From assembly GCA_049522565.1 (NCBI GenBank), contig JBEKNT010000152.1, positions 1-14,205 of the forward strand: a stretch of 14,205 nt of DNA. Direction: 5' to 3'. This document shows positions 11,896 to 14,205 of this stretch, one piece after another (position 1 is the stretch's first letter; the number at the start of each line of letters is the position of its first letter). The position numbers and the translations under genes were made by a program. A model generated the notes under the pieces. The model worked only from the letters and a program-made list of their open reading frames with translations, was not told the origin of the DNA and searched no databases. The DNA is from JASHVB01 sp049522565 (GTDB taxonomy: Bacteria > Pseudomonadota > Alphaproteobacteria > Acetobacterales > Acetobacteraceae).

Positions 11896-14085
11896 ATGAC
11901 CGACTATCTCGCCCGCCTCAACGCCGAGCAACGCGCAGCCGTCGAGACCGTGGACGGCCCCCTGCTGGTTCTGGCCGGCGCCGGCACCGGTAAGACCCGC
12001 GTGCTGACCACCCGCTTCGCCCATATCCTGCTCACCGGCCGCGCCTTCCCCGGCCAAGTCCTGGCGGTCACCTTCACCAACAAAGCCGCCCGCGAAATGC
12101 GGGAAAGAGTGAGCGCCATCCTCGGCCGGCCCGCGGAGGGGCTGTGGCTCGGCACTTTTCACGCACTTTGCGCGAAAATGCTGCGCCGTCACGCTGGCCA
12201 GGTCGGACTGTCGGGAAATTTTACAATCCTCAATTCCGACGACCAGCTCCGCCTGCTGAAGCAGGTGATGGAAGCCGAACGGATCGATGCCAAGCGCTGG
12301 GCACCCCAGGCACTGATGGCGGTGATCCAGCGCTGGAAGGATCGCGGCCTGACCCCGGACCGGATCACCCCGTCCGAGGACACCGATTTCGCCGCCGGCC
12401 GCGCCCGCGCCCTGTATGCCGCCTATCAGGAACGCCTGCGCGCCTTGAACGCCGCGGACTTCGGCGACCTGCTGCTGCACATGACGGAATTGTTGCGCAC
12501 CCAGCCCGACATCCTCCAGCAGTACCATCGCATGTTCCGCTACATCCTGGTGGACGAATACCAGGACACCAACCTGATCCAGTATTTGTGGCTCCGGTTA
12601 CTTGCCCAATCCCACCGCAACATTTGCTGCGTGGGAGACGACGACCAATCAATATATAGCTGGCGTGGCGCCGAGGTGGAAAACATCCTGCGCTTCGAAA
12701 AGGATTTCCCCGGTGCGAAGATCATCCGGCTGGAGGCCAACTACCGCTCCACGGCGCCGATCCTCGCCGCCGCCTCCGGCCTGATCGCCCATAACGAGGG
12801 CCGGCTTGGGAAGACGCTGCGCCCCGGCCGCTCCGACGCCCAGAGCGGCGAAAAGGTCACCGTGGTCGCGCTGTGGGACTCCGACGAGGAGGCGCGCATG
12901 GTCGGCGAGCGTATCGAGGCGCTGCGCCGCGACGGCCACCCGCTGGCGGAGATCGCCATCCTGGTGCGCGCCGGTTTCCAGACCCGCGCCTTCGAGGAGC
13001 GGCTGATCCTGATCGGCGTGCCCTATCGCGTGGTCGGTGGCCTGCGTTTCTACGAGCGCCAGGAGATCCGCGACGCGGTCGCCTATATGCGCGCCACCGT
13101 GCAGCCGGCCGACGACCTGGCGTTCGAGCGCATCGTCAACGTTCCGCGCCGCGGTGTGGGGGAAGCGGCGCTGCGTTCCATGCATGAAACGGCGCGGGCG
13201 GACGGCATCCCGCTTGCCGCCGCCGCGGCCAGGTTGATCGAGACCGGCGGGCTGCGCGGCAAGCTGAAGGAACAGGTGGGCGATCTGCTGCGCGGCTTCG
13301 CCCGGTGGAAAGCGCAGGCGGAAACCGAGGGCCATGTCGTCGCTGTTGCCACCATGCTGGACGAGAGCGGCTATACGACGATGTGGCAGCAGGACAAGTC
13401 GCCCGAGGCGCCCGGCCGCCTGGACAACCTGAAAGAGCTGGTCCGCGCCCTGGGGGAATTCGAAACGCTGGCCGGCTTCCTCGACCACGTCTCGCTGGTG
13501 ATGGAAAACGACGAGGACGCCGGCAGCGACCGCGTCAACCTGATGACGCTGCACGGTGCCAAGGGGCTGGAATTCGACACGGTGTTTCTCCCCGGCTGGG
13601 AGGAGGGCCTGTTCCCCAATCAGCGCGCGCTGGACGAGGGCGGGCTGAAGTCGTTGGAAGAGGAACGCCGGCTCGCCTATGTCGGCCTGACCCGCGCCCG
13701 CCGCCGCGCCATCGTCAGCCACGCCGCCAATCGCCGGATCTACGCCAACTGGCAGACCAGCATCCCCAGTCGCTTCGTGGACGAACTGCCGGAGGAGCAG
13801 GTGGAACGCGCGGGCTCGGCCGCGCTGGCGCGTGATGCGCGGATTGCCGCGGCGACGACTTTCTCCGGGCAGTTCCCCCTGGTGGCGCGGCGGACGCGGG
13901 TGGTCGAGGCGTGGGAACAGCCGGTGCGTCCGGCGCGGGCCGACGCCATTCCGGTGGGCGCGCGGGTGTTCCACCAAAAATTCGGCTACGGCGTGGTGAA
14001 GGCGGCGGACGAGGACAAGCTGGACGTCGCCTTCGACAAAGCCGGCGAAAAGCGCGTCCTGGACCGCTTCCTGGAACGTGCCTGA
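11896..14085 (+). CDS. uvrD: UvrD/PcrA-type superfamily 1A DNA helicase
   Basis: A 729-residue 3'-5' DNA helicase of nucleotide excision and mismatch repair, full length. The frame is open from 11803, but the ATG at 11896 gives the family start MTDYLARLNAEQRAAV. Motifs in order: Q motif LNAEQ, Walker A AGAGTGKT (27-34), Ia TFTNKAAREMRER (about 59-71), II DEYQDTN (220-226), III GDDDQSIYSWRGA (247-259), IV LEANYRSTAPI (about 279-289), V TLHGAKGLEFDTVFLPGWEEG (about 550-570) and VI RRLAYVGLTRARR (about 592-604). The C-terminus has VGARVFHQKFGYGVV (about 684-698), the Tudor-like module that contacts RNA polymerase in PcrA/UvrD. No strong ribosome site is visible. It is divergent from vapBC and followed by a dispersed repeat. 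Confidence 0.95.
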   Translation: MTDYLARLNAEQRAAVETVDGPLLVLAGAGTGKTRVLTTRFAHILLTGRAFPGQVLAVTFTNKAAREMRERVSAILGRPAEGLWLGTFHALCAKMLRRHAGQVGLSGNFTILNSDDQLRLLKQVMEAERIDAKRWAPQALMAVIQRWKDRGLTPDRITPSEDTDFAAGRARALYAAYQERLRALNAADFGDLLLHMTELLRTQPDILQQYHRMFRYILVDEYQDTNLIQYLWLRLLAQSHRNICCVGDDDQSIYSWRGAEVENILRFEKDFPGAKIIRLEANYRSTAPILAAASGLIAHNEGRLGKTLRPGRSDAQSGEKVTVVALWDSDEEARMVGERIEALRRDGHPLAEIAILVRAGFQTRAFEERLILIGVPYRVVGGLRFYERQEIRDAVAYMRATVQPADDLAFERIVNVPRRGVGEAALRSMHETARADGIPLAAAAARLIETGGLRGKLKEQVGDLLRGFARWKAQAETEGHVVAVATMLDESGYTTMWQQDKSPEAPGRLDNLKELVRALGEFETLAGFLDHVSLVMENDEDAGSDRVNLMTLHGAKGLEFDTVFLPGWEEGLFPNQRALDEGGLKSLEEERRLAYVGLTRARRRAIVSHAANRRIYANWQTSIPSRFVDELPEEQVERAGSAALARDARIAAATTFSGQFPLVARRTRVVEAWEQPVRPARADAIPVGARVFHQKFGYGVVKAADEDKLDVAFDKAGEKRVLDRFLERA

Positions 14086-14089
14086 AATA

Positions 14090-14205
14090 CCTCTCCCGCG
14101 ACAGCGCGAAAAAAACCTCTCCCGCGGGAGTGGGCGAGGTCAAGACGCGAAGCGTCGAGGGTGGCGCTGCTCCGGTCGGCACGCCGCCGTTCTCTCCTCG
14201 CCCTT
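14090..14205. repeat. CCTCTCCC-type intergenic repeat (runs off the window)
   Basis: CCTCTCCC occurs twice (14090-14097 and 14116-14123). The second copy lies within the perfect palindrome CTCCCGCGGGAG (14119-14130). GACGC/GCGTC (14144-14156) and GAGGGTG follow, as in the repeat at 4823-4973. It starts five bases after the uvrD stop and may serve as its terminator, though no T run follows on the + strand. Confidence 0.65.

Noticed and set aside
12649..13977. A 442-codon minus-strand open frame opposite uvrD.
   Set aside because: Antisense shadow of a strongly supported helicase gene with all motifs on the + strand.
1..14205. CRISPR arrays, tRNA or rRNA genes and complete insertion sequences.
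   Set aside because: No regularly spaced repeats, no tRNA-like cloverleaf with a T-loop signature, and no transposase with terminal inverted repeats were found on reading both strands.

Overview
The window is high-GC DNA that reads like an alphaproteobacterial chromosome. The gene families, a MaoC hydratase of a subfamily I associate with alphaproteobacteria, a DUF3309 mini-protein, entericidin, PEP-CTERM proteins and a type II toxin-antitoxin (TA) rich segment, point to the Rhodospirillales, probably Acetobacteraceae. This placement is inferred from protein character and no search was run.

Left part (1-4822), mostly conserved genes. A 5'-truncated LpxH-type metallophosphoesterase is followed 31 bases later by a GT4 glycosyltransferase, both on + and probably one envelope-lipid operon. 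On the minus strand lie a secreted vanadium-haloperoxidase/PAP2-like protein with a PEP-CTERM sorting tail and, upstream of it, a MaoC-type hot-dog hydratase. Two very small + strand genes follow: an entericidin-type lipoprotein and a DUF3309 membrane mini-protein.

Middle (4823-7822). A CCTCTCCC-type dispersed repeat separates the mini-genes from prfC (release factor 3, minus strand). Upstream of prfC is a PemK/MazF-type toxin with its ribbon-helix-helix antitoxin. Beyond that lies a degraded second copy of the prfC promoter and first ~67 codons, in the same orientation. The TA module is therefore bracketed by a direct repeat of about 300 bp made from the 5' end of prfC. This is the most notable structure in the window.

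Right-middle (7823-11790), an accessory, gene-poor stretch. It holds an unrecognised membrane-anchored protein (+) and a small PEP-CTERM protein (minus) with a strong terminator and a textbook-quality sigma-54 promoter. It also holds a pile-up of broken TA genes: a ParD-like pseudogene joined to an antitoxin tail, and a truncated FitA-like antitoxin with a truncated PIN toxin. These run into one apparently intact vapBC pair (minus).

Right end (11896-14205). A complete UvrD/PcrA-type helicase (+) is followed by another CCTCTCCC-type repeat that runs off the window.

How they fit together: the housekeeping genes (prfC, uvrD, envelope genes) are interspersed with TA modules and their debris, as expected at insertion or duplication hot spots. 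The two PEP-CTERM proteins need an exosortase encoded elsewhere. The sigma-54 site suggests that at least one belongs to an RpoN-controlled exosortase regulon.
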